DNA of 64,000 nt from Streptomyces sp. 6-11-2 (GCF_006540305.1 NZ_BJOR01000001.1:2418001-2482000), one strand, 5' to 3'. Counted from the first letter of the stretch, positions 8,265-17,081 are shown. Numbers and translations are program-made. Notes: generated by a model from the letters alone, not told the origin.

Positions 8265-9842
8265 TCATGACAGTCGAACCCAGCCGTCCCGGTATGCGGT
8301 CCAGTCGCCCTCCGTGGCGGCGAAGTCGACGTACAGCGCGACGCCGAAGCGCTCGCGACCGGCGTCCGTGCGGGAGAGGCCGAGGCGGACGCCGCGGACG
8401 GCGGCGGGGACCGTTTCGGCGGAGGCGCGGTGGCCGAAGCGGTTGTCGTGGAAGAACGGCAGGCCCATCAGCAGGTCGGTCGTGGGCGGGGTGGCCTCCA
8501 GGGCGAGGGAGGTCTGCTGGGCGACGTAGCCGCCGTACAGGCTGGGCAGCGGCTGCATGGTGTCGTACGACATCAGGGCGATCTGGTCGACACGGCGGGC
8601 GACCTGGGCGAAGTACGCCTGCGACCACCACTTGGGGTGGTTGGTGAGCGTGCCCCACACGGAGTGGAAGGCGGGCAGCGGGTCGATCTGGTGGGCGGCG
8701 ACGGACAGGGGGACGCCGTGGGCGCGGGTGACGGCGCGCAGGTCGTCGAGCAGGTCGAGGTAGTCGCGGTCGCCGGAGTGCAGCGGCTCCAGGTCGAAGT
8801 GGGCGCCGTCGAAACCGTCCGCCAGGATCTCGCGGGTGGAGGTGACGACGGCCACGCGCGTCGCGGCCCGCTCCAGCCGCATCCCGTCCGGGCTCTCGGT
8901 GGCCAGTTCGTCCCCGAGCCACGCCTGCACACGTACGCCGGGCAGCGCTCGGTGAACGGTCGGAATCAGCCAACCAGCTTTGGAATAGGATGACTTGGGG
9001 AGCGTGCCGTCGTGTTCGAGCGGTCCCGCGTGCACGTAGAGGTCGCGGATGCCGGTGCCGCGCAGGCGCCGGGCAAGAGCCGCGACATCGGCGTCCGTCT
9101 TCCTGCCGTCCACCCAGGCGTGGCCCAGCCAGATCGCGTCCTGGCCCCTGGTGTACGTCCCGTCGGCGGGGTCGCCCGTGTAGTTCACCCGCAGGGCGGT
9201 CTCGGCGGCGAGCAGCGGCAACACCAGCAGCAGGACGACACCGAGGGCGACACGACGGACCCAGCGCAGCCCACGACGCCGCCGGGACGGCGGACCCGCG
9301 CGCCCCGGATCGGGGTCGGTGCGCGCCGTGTCCACGGCGCGTGACGCGTCGGCGGCTTCTCGCCCGGCAACGGTGCCACCCGTACCGGACGCGCTCGCCG
9401 CGCGTGTGCCGCCGTCCTTGCCGGTCTCGCTCCCCGCGCGGGTGCTGTCGTCCCTGCCGGTCGCGCTTTCCGCGCCGGTGGTCTCTCGCTCACCGGCGGG
9501 GTCGTCCGTGCCGGACGCGTCCTCCCCGCCGGTGATACTGACCCCGCCGGTCGCGGGCTCCACGCCGGCGGTCTTCCGCCCGCCGGTGATGTCATCCGTA
9601 CCGGAGGCATTCTCCGCACCGGTGGTACCGGCCCTGGCGGTCCCGCTTCCCCCTCCGGCAGTGTCGTGCCTGCCACTGCCGCCACCCGTACCGCTCGCGC
9701 TCCCCGTGTCGGACGCCGGCTCCGCGCCGGCGGTCCTCCGCCCGCCCGAGGTGTCGTCCGTAGCGGACGCGGCCTCGCCACCAGGCGTGCCTGTCGTGCT
9801 TTCCCGGCCGGACGTTTCTTGTCTGCCGGTGGTGTTCTTCAT
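8265..9842 (-). CDS. Membrane-anchored glycoside-hydrolase-like (GH18-type barrel) protein
   Basis: A 525-residue type II membrane protein. Residues 1 to about 185 are a low-complexity Gly/Thr/Ala/Asp-rich segment built of degenerate TTGAESATG-like units. Next come a basic patch (RRRRGLRWVRR), one membrane helix (VALGVVLLLVLPLLAAE), and an extracellular domain of about 310 residues. In that domain DGFDGAHFDLEP (near residue 347) resembles the DGxDxDxE strand of GH18 hydrolases, and IALMSYDTMQP resembles the later barrel strand MxYD, so a TIM-barrel hydrolase is likely. Activity and substrate are unknown. ATG 9842 was chosen because GGGAGGGG lies upstream and it leaves room for a divergent promoter; in-frame codons up to 9983 would overlap the divergent gene. 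The repeat-rich N-terminus would be cytoplasmic. Confidence 0.72.
   Translation of the reverse strand: MKNTTGRQETSGRESTTGTPGGEAASATDDTSGGRRTAGAEPASDTGSASGTGGGSGRHDTAGGGSGTARAGTTGAENASGTDDITGGRKTAGVEPATGGVSITGGEDASGTDDPAGERETTGAESATGRDDSTRAGSETGKDGGTRAASASGTGGTVAGREAADASRAVDTARTDPDPGRAGPPSRRRRGLRWVRRVALGVVLLLVLPLLAAETALRVNYTGDPADGTYTRGQDAIWLGHAWVDGRKTDADVAALARRLRGTGIRDLYVHAGPLEHDGTLPKSSYSKAGWLIPTVHRALPGVRVQAWLGDELATESPDGMRLERAATRVAVVTSTREILADGFDGAHFDLEPLHSGDRDYLDLLDDLRAVTRAHGVPLSVAAHQIDPLPAFHSVWGTLTNHPKWWSQAYFAQVARRVDQIALMSYDTMQPLPSLYGGYVAQQTSLALEATPPTTDLLMGLPFFHDNRFGHRASAETVPAAVRGVRLGLSRTDAGRERFGVALYVDFAATEGDWTAYRDGWVRLS
9340..9830. repeat. Degenerate short tandem repeats inside the N-terminal region of the glycosidase-like gene
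   Basis: Repeated GC-rich units of the type GCGCCGGTGGT / GTACCGGA / CCGCCGGTG recur irregularly over about 490 bases and encode the Thr-Gly-Ala-Glu-rich tail. The units are imperfect, so a fixed period cannot be given by eye. Expansion or contraction of such a tract between strains would be expected. Confidence 0.5.
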
Positions 9843-9924
9843 GCCGGTGTCCCCTCCCGCGTTGCCGCGTCCCGTCGGCCCCACCAGTGCCGCAGCCCCG
9901 GTCGCGTGCCCGCTCGGGCGGTCA

Positions 9925-9930
9925 TACGCT
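9925..9930 (+). promoter_or_regulatory. Candidate -10 element for a leaderless transcript
   Basis: TACGCT fits the TANNNT -10 consensus and ends seven bases before the GTG at 9938, the spacing expected if transcription begins at the start codon. No convincing -35 is seen and no SD precedes the GTG. Confidence 0.35.
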
Positions 9931-9937
9931 CCCGAAT

Positions 9938-11701
9938 GTGACGGCATCGGTGTTCCGGGCGGCCCGGCCGCGGCGCGCGACACGCCGCCCGCCGGGACGG
10001 ATCGCGCACAGCGTGCTGTGTGGCGCGGCGGGCCTGGTGTGGCTGGTGCTTCCGGGGATGACGATCAACAGCGACGCCGCGGTTGCGCTCCCCCGGACCC
10101 CTCCGGTGACCGCCACCGCCGCACAGCGGCACGACGAGACCTCGCCGGGCTATCTCGCCCTGCCGCTCGTGGCGGTGGGCGCGGCGGGGGTGCTCGCCGG
10201 ATACGGGTACGTCCGGCGGACCCGGCGGTCCAGGACCCGTACGACCCCCGGCGGCGGCCCCGCCCCGCCCTCCGCGTCGTGGCGACCGCCGCCGCCGCCC
10301 GATGAACTCGACGGTAGATCAACAGAGTTGATCCGCCTCGCGGACGACTGGGTGCGCACCAGCCGAGAGGAACTCGGCTTCGCCGAGGCGCGGTTCGGCG
10401 CGGCGGCCGTCGAGCCGTTCGCACGGGCGGTGCGGGAGGCGGAGGCGGAGTTCGCCGCCGCCTGCCGGATGCGGGAGCGCTACGACCACGGGGTCCCCGA
10501 GGACGCGGCCGCCCGGCAACAGGCGCTGGCCGGCGTGGTCGGACGCTGTGAGGAGGCGGGGCGGCTGCTGGACGCGGAGGCCGCCGCGTTCGACGAACTG
10601 CGCGGCCTGGAACGGGGACCGGGTGAGGCGCTGGAGGTCGCGGAGGCGCGGTTCCGGAAGTTGGCGGGGCGCACGGGGACCGCCGCATCGACCGTCGCCG
10701 CGCTCCGCGAACGGTACGGGCCGGCGGCCGTCGCGTCCGTCACGGGACACGTGGAGCAGGCCAAGGACCGCCTGCTGCTGGCCACCTCCCGACTGAACCG
10801 GGCCCGCCAGTCGGCGGACTCGGGAAACCCCCGGGCTGCGGCCTGTCACCTGCGCGTGGCCGAGGGAGCGATCGCCCAGATCGCGGTGTTCGTGCACGGC
10901 GTCGAACGGCTGGCCGAGGAGCTGTCGACCGCCGAGCGACTCGTACCGGCGGCGCTCGGCGGCGCGGAGGCGGACCTCGAGGCGATCCGGCGAGCGGCCG
11001 AGTCCGCCACCGCGCAACTGACCGGCGACCCGGACCGCGCCACCGCGCCCACCCCGGAGTCGGCCAAGTCCCGCAAGTCCGCGCAGCGCACGGCCGAAGG
11101 CCCGGCCCCGGAAACGGCCACCGCCTCGGACGAGGCACCCGCCCTCGCGGCGGGCACTCCCTCGGCGGCCGTCCCCGTCGACGTCGCCGCCGGTGAGCTG
11201 CGCGCCCGCGTCACGCACGCCGACCTGGAGCTGGCCCACGTACGCGTACACGCCGAGCCCGCCGCGGGGCCGTACGACCCGCTGGCCACGCTGCGGCGGA
11301 TCGTGCGGGCGACCGCGCCGACCGGGACCCGGCGGGCCGGTGTCCTGGCGCCCGCCGAGGAACTCGTCGCCCGCAGCGCCGTCGCCGCCGCCGACGACTT
11401 CGTCGGCACGCACCGGGCCGCGGTCGGCGCCACGGCCCGCATCCGGCTGTCGGAGGCGCTGCGCCTCCTCCCGACCGACCCACAGACCTCCGACACCCTG
11501 GCCCGCCAGGCCCACGACCTCGCCGAACAGGACGTACGCCTGCACGGCAACCCGTGCACCGCCACCACCGACCCGTCCGCCGGCGCCACCGGAGCGGTGC
11601 TCGGCGGCATCCTCCTGGCCGAGGATCCCGACGGCGGTCCGCCCGCCTGCTACGGCGGCCCGCGGACGCGGGGGCGTCGCCGTCCGGGACCGGCGGCGTA
11701 G
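9938..11701 (+). CDS. TPM-protein-like membrane protein with long coiled coil, TPM domain missing
   Basis: About 587 residues. An N-terminal helix (IAHSVLCGAAGLVWLVLPGM) that could be a signal or anchor is followed by a second membrane helix (YLALPLVAVGAAGVLAGYGYV). A long alanine/glutamate-rich helical region from about residue 120 to 480 looks like an extended coiled coil. The end has the pattern GAVLGGILL...CYGGPRTRGR, typical of streptomycete TPM (TLP18.3/Psb32/MOLO-1) proteins. The extracellular TPM domain that normally sits between the two helices is absent here; only about 35 residues remain. GTG 9938 is chosen: a TACGCT hexamer seven bases before it fits a leaderless transcript, and no SD is seen. 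The GTG at 9887 is the alternative. Function unknown. Confidence 0.7.
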   Translation: MTASVFRAARPRRATRRPPGRIAHSVLCGAAGLVWLVLPGMTINSDAAVALPRTPPVTATAAQRHDETSPGYLALPLVAVGAAGVLAGYGYVRRTRRSRTRTTPGGGPAPPSASWRPPPPPDELDGRSTELIRLADDWVRTSREELGFAEARFGAAAVEPFARAVREAEAEFAAACRMRERYDHGVPEDAAARQQALAGVVGRCEEAGRLLDAEAAAFDELRGLERGPGEALEVAEARFRKLAGRTGTAASTVAALRERYGPAAVASVTGHVEQAKDRLLLATSRLNRARQSADSGNPRAAACHLRVAEGAIAQIAVFVHGVERLAEELSTAERLVPAALGGAEADLEAIRRAAESATAQLTGDPDRATAPTPESAKSRKSAQRTAEGPAPETATASDEAPALAAGTPSAAVPVDVAAGELRARVTHADLELAHVRVHAEPAAGPYDPLATLRRIVRATAPTGTRRAGVLAPAEELVARSAVAAADDFVGTHRAAVGATARIRLSEALRLLPTDPQTSDTLARQAHDLAEQDVRLHGNPCTATTDPSAGATGAVLGGILLAEDPDGGPPACYGGPRTRGRRRPGPAA

Positions 11702-11721
11702 ACGGTGGCCGGGCGGAGCGG

Positions 11722-14334
11722 TCAGAACAGGCTCAGCAGCGCCTCCGCCGGGTCGATCAGGTCGTTCTCCCCGTCGGGCAGGGGGAGTTCGAACCAGACC
11801 GTCTTGCCGCGGGGGGTGCGGCGGGAGCCCCAGGCGGCGCTGAGCAGGCCCACGAGCTGGAGGCCGCGGCCGCCCTCGTCGGTGTCGCGGGCACGGCGGC
11901 GGCGCGGCTGGACGAGGCCGGAGTCCCACACCTCGCAGACCAGGGTGCGGTCGAGCAGGAGGCGGAGCCTGATCTCGCCCTCGCCGTAGCGCAGGGCGTT
12001 GGTGACGAGTTCGCTGACGAGGAGTTCGGTGGTGTCGATCAGCGGTTCGAGGTCCCAGGCGGTCAGCTGGGCGCGGGCGTACTCGCGGGCGCGGCCGACG
12101 CTGCGGGGTTCGCGCGGCAGGGCCCAGTCGCCGACGGACTCGGCGGGCAGGCCCTGGACGCGGGCCATCAGCAGCGCGATGTCGTCCTCGCCGTGGTGGG
12201 AGCCGAGCGTGTTGAGGATGTGGTCGCAGACGTCCTCCAGGGGGCGGGAGGGGTCCGTGAGGGCGCCGACGAAGGCCTGGAGGCCCTCGTCCAGGGGGTG
12301 GTCGCGGGATTCGACCAGGCCGTCCGTGTAGAGGGCCAGCAGGGCGCCCTCGGGGAGTTCGACCTCCACCTCCTCGAAGGGTTCGCCGCCGACCCCGAGC
12401 GGCATGCCGGGCGGCACGTCCAGCATCAGCGCGGACTCGCCGGGTTCGACGAGCACCGGCGGCAGATGGCCGGCGTTGGCGAAGGTGCACCGCCGGGTGA
12501 CCGCGTCGTAGACGGCGTAGATACAGGTCGCCAGGTACACCTCGGAGAGGTCGGCCTCGCGGGGGCGGCGCGCGGCCCGGGTGGCCTGCTGGACACCGCC
12601 GGGCGCGCCGAGACCGCGGGCGATCTCGTCCAACTGGGAGAGGACCTCGGCCGGTTCCAGGTCGAGCAGGGCCAGCGTGCGTACGGCCGTGCGCAGTTCG
12701 CCCATGGCGACGGCGGCGCGCAGACCGCGGCCCATGACGTCACCGACGACCAGCGCGGTGCGGTGGCCGGGGAGTTCGATGACGTCGAACCAGTCGCCGC
12801 CGACCTCGCTGGGCCGGCCGGTGGCGGCGCTGCCGGGCAGGTAGCGGCAGGCGATGTCGAGACCGGAGGCCTCGGGGTCGCCGGGCGGGAGCAGGGACCG
12901 CTGCAGTATCAGAGCGCGTTCGTGTTCGCGCCGGTACAGGCGGGCGTTGTCGATGCAGACGGCGGCGCGCGCGGCGAGTTCGACGGCGAGGTCGCGGTCG
13001 CGCTGGCCGAACGGCTCGCTGCCCTTGGTCCGGGCGAACTGCGCGAGTCCCACCACCGTGTCCTGGGCGACCATCGGCACGGCCAGCGTGGTCTGCACGA
13101 GACCGCCGTCCTCACCGGGCACGGTCGTCGGGCGGGCGGTGCGCAGGGCGTCCGCGCGGGGCGAGTTGAACGGGTAGCGGAGGACGGCGCCGAGTTCGAC
13201 GTGTGCGCCGGTGCCGCCGAACGGCGCGCCGGAGACCGCGCTGGCGAAGGCGACGCGGCGCAGTTCGGCGCTGCCGTCGGCGAGGCCGGGCGGGGTCTCG
13301 TCGCCGACCAGCAGGCCCTGGTAGAGGTCGACGGTCGCCAGGTCGCAGAAGCCGGGGACCACGACGTCGAGGAGTTCGCGCGCGGTGGTCTCCAGGTCGA
13401 GGGAGTTGCCGATGCGGGCGCCGGCCTCGTTGAGGAGGGCGAGGTTGCGCCGCGCGGCGGCGGCCTCACGGGCGGCGTCGCGGCGGGCGGTGATGTCGGT
13501 CCCGAGCCAGGCGATGCCGATGGTGCGGCCGCTGCCGCTGTGCACGCGGTAGAGGTTGACGGACCAGTGGCGGCGCCCGTCGGTTCCCGGCACGAAGCCG
13601 GAGACGTGCATGTCCGTGATGGACTGCCCGTTCTCCAGTACCCGGCGCAGGGTGGCGGTGACCCGCTCGGCCTCGCCGCGCGGCAGGTAGTCGTGCACGC
13701 CCCTGCCGCGGTGGTCGTCCGGCGAGCCGCCGAAGATCGAGGCGAACCGCTCGTTGGCGCGGCGGACCTTGAGGTCGGTGTCGATCAGCAGGAAACCGAA
13801 CGGGGATTGACCGAAAATCGCCTGCGAGGCGGCGAGGTCGGTCTCGATCCGCCGCAGGGTGCGGACGTCGACGACGGTGCACACGGCGGCCCTGTCGCCC
13901 TCCACCGTGGTCGTCGGCATCACGTAGACCTCGGCGAGTCCCTCCTCACCGCGCCGGCCGTCCTCGTCGTCCGGGATCCGGAAGGGGACCACGCCGGTCC
14001 ACTCCCGCCCGTCGAGGATCTCGGCCATCTTGCGCTGGCCGTGCTCGCGCAGGTCGGGGTCGACGAACGCCTCGATGGGGTCCATCCCGACGGCGCGTTC
14101 GGCGGGGATGCCGAAGAGCCGCTCGGCGCGCAGGCTCCACTGGTCGACGTGGCCGTCGGGGCCGATGGAGAAGGAGGCGACCTTGATGTAGTCGTACATC
14201 GAGCCGGGCGGGCTGCTCTGCCACATGGCGTCCCCGGACGGCGCCCCGTCGGCCGCACCGCCGCCCGCGGACCCCGCCATCGCGCCGTCCGACGGGTCCT
14301 CGGACTCCGTGGCCTTCGCTGGTATCTCGCTCAC
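11722..14334 (-). CDS. SpoIIE-family phosphatase with PAS, PAS, GAF and HATPase domains
   Basis: An 870-residue cytoplasmic regulator. Order by eye: PAS about 48-165 (YDYIKVASFSIGPDGHVDQW), second PAS about 166-290 (FGQSPFGFLLIDTDLKV), GAF about 300-480, PP2C/SpoIIE phosphatase about 490-720 with the metal-site pattern GDVMGRG and the strand ALLALYTDGLVESRD, and a HATPase_c RsbW-like module about 735-860 (TTELLVSELVTNALRYG, GRGLQLVGL). Such proteins dephosphorylate anti-anti-sigma factors, and the fused kinase may phosphorylate them, controlling alternative sigma factors in response to sensory input. The GTG at 14334 has GGAGGGG about 10 bases upstream. No membrane segment is present, so the signal is probably intracellular. 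An RsbW-like gene follows upstream on the same strand. Confidence 0.92.
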   Translation of the reverse strand: MSEIPAKATESEDPSDGAMAGSAGGGAADGAPSGDAMWQSSPPGSMYDYIKVASFSIGPDGHVDQWSLRAERLFGIPAERAVGMDPIEAFVDPDLREHGQRKMAEILDGREWTGVVPFRIPDDEDGRRGEEGLAEVYVMPTTTVEGDRAAVCTVVDVRTLRRIETDLAASQAIFGQSPFGFLLIDTDLKVRRANERFASIFGGSPDDHRGRGVHDYLPRGEAERVTATLRRVLENGQSITDMHVSGFVPGTDGRRHWSVNLYRVHSGSGRTIGIAWLGTDITARRDAAREAAAARRNLALLNEAGARIGNSLDLETTARELLDVVVPGFCDLATVDLYQGLLVGDETPPGLADGSAELRRVAFASAVSGAPFGGTGAHVELGAVLRYPFNSPRADALRTARPTTVPGEDGGLVQTTLAVPMVAQDTVVGLAQFARTKGSEPFGQRDRDLAVELAARAAVCIDNARLYRREHERALILQRSLLPPGDPEASGLDIACRYLPGSAATGRPSEVGGDWFDVIELPGHRTALVVGDVMGRGLRAAVAMGELRTAVRTLALLDLEPAEVLSQLDEIARGLGAPGGVQQATRAARRPREADLSEVYLATCIYAVYDAVTRRCTFANAGHLPPVLVEPGESALMLDVPPGMPLGVGGEPFEEVEVELPEGALLALYTDGLVESRDHPLDEGLQAFVGALTDPSRPLEDVCDHILNTLGSHHGEDDIALLMARVQGLPAESVGDWALPREPRSVGRAREYARAQLTAWDLEPLIDTTELLVSELVTNALRYGEGEIRLRLLLDRTLVCEVWDSGLVQPRRRRARDTDEGGRGLQLVGLLSAAWGSRRTPRGKTVWFELPLPDGENDLIDPAEALLSLF

Positions 14335-14608
14335 GCGAACCGTCCCCTCCAGCTCACCGCGTCCGGCACCGGTCACCGGGGGCGGCTGCCCGCAGTATCC
14401 AGCACTACGGCGCCGCACAACACGGTGTTCACGATCACAGGACCATCCCGATGCTTTCCGGTCCGGGCCTGCGACAACACCATCAGTCTTCTAACCAGGC
14501 AGGACCGGGTCGAATCCCGCTCGCGGACAACCGTCGCCGGCCGCCGCCGGCCGCTGCGCGGCGGGGGCTGTCCGGCGGGCTCCGCGCACGGCCCGTCCAC
14601 CGCTCCGC
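14335..14608. other. Noncoding gap upstream of the SpoIIE-family gene
   Basis: This 274-base gap should contain the leftward promoter of the phosphatase gene. It includes a patch at 14505-14520 (GGGTCGAATCCC) that resembles a tRNA T-arm, preceded by CTTCTAA, which resembles an anticodon loop, but a cloverleaf cannot be built. The 14530-14610 part is very GC-rich with several short complementary runs. No gene is seen. Confidence 0.4.
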
Positions 14609-15061
14609 TCACCCCGGGACGGCCAGTTCGAACCAGACCGTCTTGCCGGCGTCGTCCGGCCGGGTGCCCCAGCGGCGGGAGGTGGAAGCGAGCAGTTGCA
14701 GGCCGCGGCCGGACTCGTCGTCCGGGCGGGCCGGACGCTCGCGGGGCGGGTCGGGCAGCGGGTCGGAGACCTCGACCAGCAGCAGCTTGGGCAGGTCCGC
14801 GCGGCGCAGCAGCCGAACGCCGATGGGACCGGTCGCGTGCCGCAGGGAGTTGGTGACCAGTTCGCTCACCAGCAGGGCCGCAGTGTCGCCGAGCGCGTCC
14901 ATGTCCCAGCTGCGCAGCTTGCCGCGGACGGCGGCGCGGGCCGTGCGCACCGCGCCGGGATCCGCGGGAAAGGTCCACTCGGCGGTGTCGCCATCGGTGT
15001 CGATCACGCCGTTCACTTCCCAGGCACGCCGATCACCTCGCGGGCCGGCGAGCCCACCCAT
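14609..15061 (-). CDS. RsbW-like anti-sigma serine kinase / ATP-binding regulator
   Basis: About 150 residues forming one HATPase_c domain. The N box is in ALLVSELVTNSLRHA, the G1-like region in LLVEVSDPLPD, and the G2 region in ESGRGLQLLAS. The end KTVWFELAVPG is nearly the same as the C-terminal end of the SpoIIE-family protein next door (KTVWFELPLPDG). Proteins of this size bind sigma factors and/or phosphorylate STAS anti-anti-sigma partners; no partner gene is adjacent. The start is uncertain: ATG 15061 has no clear SD, and a GTG at 15016 (VNGVIDTDGD) would remove 15 residues. With the neighbour it forms a plausible partner-switching pair. Confidence 0.85.
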   Translation of the reverse strand: MGGLAGPRGDRRAWEVNGVIDTDGDTAEWTFPADPGAVRTARAAVRGKLRSWDMDALGDTAALLVSELVTNSLRHATGPIGVRLLRRADLPKLLLVEVSDPLPDPPRERPARPDDESGRGLQLLASTSRRWGTRPDDAGKTVWFELAVPG

Positions 15062-15208
15062 GTCCGGTTTCAGAGGACTAAAGGGGACATACCCGGCATC
15101 CAGGGGGCATTACCGCTCGCGACGGTGCGGTGTGGCACGAACGGCGTACCCGGCGCACGCCCTACGTCTCCCGTGCGCCCCGGACTTTGACGGAGCACAC
15201 GATGACTC

Positions 15209-15637
15209 TCACGCCCCGGGGGCGCCGTCCGTCGGGCCGACTCCGAGGTGGGTGAGGGTCTGCCGCACGGCGGGCACGTCCTGGTCCAGCCAGGGGACGC
15301 TCCAGATCTCGGCCGGGGTGAGCCAGCGCAGGTCGTCGTGGTCCTGGAGGGGCTTGGGGTCGGCGGAGCCGGGGCGCAGCCGCGCGGTCCACACCTGGAG
15401 TTCGTACGGCGGTCGCAGGGGCCAGCTGCCCGGCACCCGCTCGACGGCCTCGGTCTCGACGCCGAGCTCCTCGCGCAACTCGCGTACGAGAGCGGCCTCG
15501 GGCCGCTCACCGGGCTCGACCTTGCCGCCCGGCAGCTCCCAACGGCCGGCCAGCTCGGCGGGCGCGCTGCGGCGCGCGGCGAGCAGGCGGCCGCCGTCGA
15601 GCAGGGCGGCACCGACCACCACGATCCGTTCGCTCAT
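15209..15637 (-). CDS. Nudix hydrolase, MutT-like
   Basis: A 142-residue pyrophosphohydrolase. The complete Nudix box starts at [18 protein letters not shown] and continues REELG, with all metal-binding glutamates present. The N-terminal strand [19 protein letters not shown] and the [20 protein letters not shown] substrate segment match (d)NTP pyrophosphohydrolases of the MutT/CTP-diphosphatase type. It probably sanitises oxidised or non-canonical nucleotides in the cytoplasm. It stands 147 bases from the RsbW-like gene and 42 bases from the SPOR protein, all on the same strand; functional linkage is not evident. Confidence 0.9.
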   Translation of the reverse strand: MSERIVVVGAALLDGGRLLAARRSAPAELAGRWELPGGKVEPGERPEAALVRELREELGVETEAVERVPGSWPLRPPYELQVWTARLRPGSADPKPLQDHDDLRWLTPAEIWSVPWLDQDVPAVRQTLTHLGVGPTDGAPGA

Positions 15638-15679
15638 GCGCCGGAGCCTACGGGAGCGGGCCTGCGTCCGGCGAAGGGG

Positions 15680-15874
15680 TCAGCCGTCGCCGCCCGCACC
15701 GCCGGCGCTCTGCCCGATCCGCTCGACCCAGTACAGCTGGGTGTCCGGACCGTCGAGGCTTTCCGCGATCTTCTGGGCCTCGGCGCGGGTGGCGTACCGG
15801 CCCACGCTGTACCGATTGCCGTTGTCGTCCTGCCGGACGACGAGCCAGGGAAGGGTGATCGTGCTGTCGTTCAT
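15680..15874 (-). CDS. SPOR-domain miniprotein
   Basis: Only 64 residues, starting MNDSTITLPWLVVRQDDNGN. The central part NRYSVGRYATRAEAQKIAESL has the pattern of a single SPOR repeat (beta strand, then helix beginning at RAEAQKIAE). Such miniproteins are widespread in Streptomyces and are named by similarity to peptidoglycan-binding SPOR domains, although there is no signal peptide here, so cytoplasmic location is expected. The ATG at 15874 is preceded by GGAAGGAGC, and longer in-frame extensions upstream have none of the expected codon pattern. Function unknown. Confidence 0.82.
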   Translation of the reverse strand: MNDSTITLPWLVVRQDDNGNRYSVGRYATRAEAQKIAESLDGPDTQLYWVERIGQSAGGAGGDG

Positions 15875-16312
15875 CGCGCCCCCACTGCTCCTTCCCGCCC
15901 CTGTGCGTCCGGCTCCCGGCCCCCGCCGCGTCCCGCCCGTTGAGGAAACCGCACTCCGCATATGCCTGAGCCTACGCCCAACCTTCACGCAGCGAATACG
16001 GCTTTTCACAAAGAGGTAGGCAACCGGCCAGTACGGGAGCCGGTCGCCCGGGGCGCACGGGGACGAACGCGCCGTGCGAGGGCCTCTGTACATCCGCTCG
16101 GGGGCATGCGGCAGCCGCGGTGGCGACCTGCGAGAACGGCCGGAATACGGCGCACGGGCGGGGCGACGCGACAGACGGACGGGCGGGCCGGGCGCCGAGG
16201 GGGCGCACACCACCCCCGGGGAATCACCGCTTCCGGGCCTGCTTCCCAGCTTGCTTCCGGGCCGGCGCCCGCCCCGCCGCGCCCCCTGCCGCACGGTCCT
16301 GCGGCGCGTCTC
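15875..16312. other. 438-base gap between the SPOR miniprotein and the GntR gene
   Basis: No gene is seen. The left third must hold the miniprotein promoter (the more AT-rich stretch 15955-16020). The right part, downstream of the leftward GntR gene, contains partly complementary GC blocks around 16185-16210 and 16255-16280 (GGGCCGGGCGCC and GGCCGGCGCCCGC) that could form an imperfect terminator. Confidence 0.4.
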
Positions 16313-17065
16313 CTACCTCACCGGCAGGTGGTACGCCACCCGGTAGCGGTCGGCGGGGATCACGACGTCCGCCGTCTCCACGGGGCGGCCGGAGGCGTAG
16401 AAGGTGCGCTGGACGACGACCACGACATGGCCGGGGACACCGCCGAGGGCGTGCAGTTCCTCGGCGAGGCCGGGGCGGGCGCCGACCTCCTCGGTGACGT
16501 TGTCGACGATGACGTCGATGGCGCGCATGCGCTCGACCACGCCCATGCCGCCGAGCGGGCCCTCCTCGGGGAGCATGACAGGGGTGCGGCCGGTGAGCGT
16601 GAGCGGCTCCCAGGAGGTGGAGAGCATCATCGCCTCGCCGGCGTCCCGGAACACGTACTTGGTACGCATCACGCGGTCGCCGGGCTTGATGCCGAGCCGC
16701 TCGGCGATGGCGCCGCTCGCCTCGGCCTGTGTGCTGCTCGACTCCCAGGTGCCGCGCACCTCGGCGTCGGCCTGCTCCTGCCGGAACGGTGTGGCGCCGC
16801 CGGTGAGGCGGAAGCCGGAACGGGCGACCCGGCGCGGCACGGGCCGCTCGCGCACATACGTCCCCGAGCCGGAGCGGCCCTCGACCAGCCCCTCGGCCAT
16901 CAGCACCTTGCGGGCCTCGAGCGCGACCGTGTCCGAGACCCCGTACTCCTCGCGGATTCTGGCCTGTGAGGGCAGCCGGGTGTGCGGGGGCAGCAGACCG
17001 TCGACGATCTTCTTGCGGAGATCATCCGCGACGCGCAGGTACGCCGGCTGCTCACCGAAAGTCAC
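16313..17065 (-). CDS. GntR-family transcriptional regulator, HutC/UTRA type
   Basis: A 250-residue regulator. The N-terminal winged helix spans about residues 5-75 (DDLRKKIVDGLLPPHTRLPS, then GSGTYVRERP). A UTRA effector domain follows from about 95 to 245, including RTKYVFRDAGEAMMLSTSWE and the terminal strand VVIPADRYRVAYHLPVR. UTRA proteins bind small ligands such as sugars, phosphosugars or histidine derivatives; this ligand is unknown. GTG 17065 has GGGAG a few bases upstream. Two direct copies of GTTGTAC lie in its own upstream region, suggesting autoregulation. The next rightward gene (threonine-synthase-like) is divergent and could be a second target. Confidence 0.9.
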   Translation of the reverse strand: MTFGEQPAYLRVADDLRKKIVDGLLPPHTRLPSQARIREEYGVSDTVALEARKVLMAEGLVEGRSGSGTYVRERPVPRRVARSGFRLTGGATPFRQEQADAEVRGTWESSSTQAEASGAIAERLGIKPGDRVMRTKYVFRDAGEAMMLSTSWEPLTLTGRTPVMLPEEGPLGGMGVVERMRAIDVIVDNVTEEVGARPGLAEELHALGGVPGHVVVVVQRTFYASGRPVETADVVIPADRYRVAYHLPVR

Positions 17066-17081
17066 TGGCCGCTCCCATCAA

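Noticed and set aside
14480..14540. tRNA-like sequence with CTTCTAA (anticodon-loop-like) and GGGTCGAATCCC (T-arm-like)
   Set aside because: The putative anticodon stem has two or more mismatches, the T-stem is only four pairs with a six-base loop, and no matching 5' acceptor arm was found upstream on either strand.
11554..14856. 1100-codon open frame antisense to the SpoIIE-family gene
   Set aside because: Product is Gly/Ala/Val-rich with no domain, and the opposite strand encodes a fully recognisable multi-domain protein.
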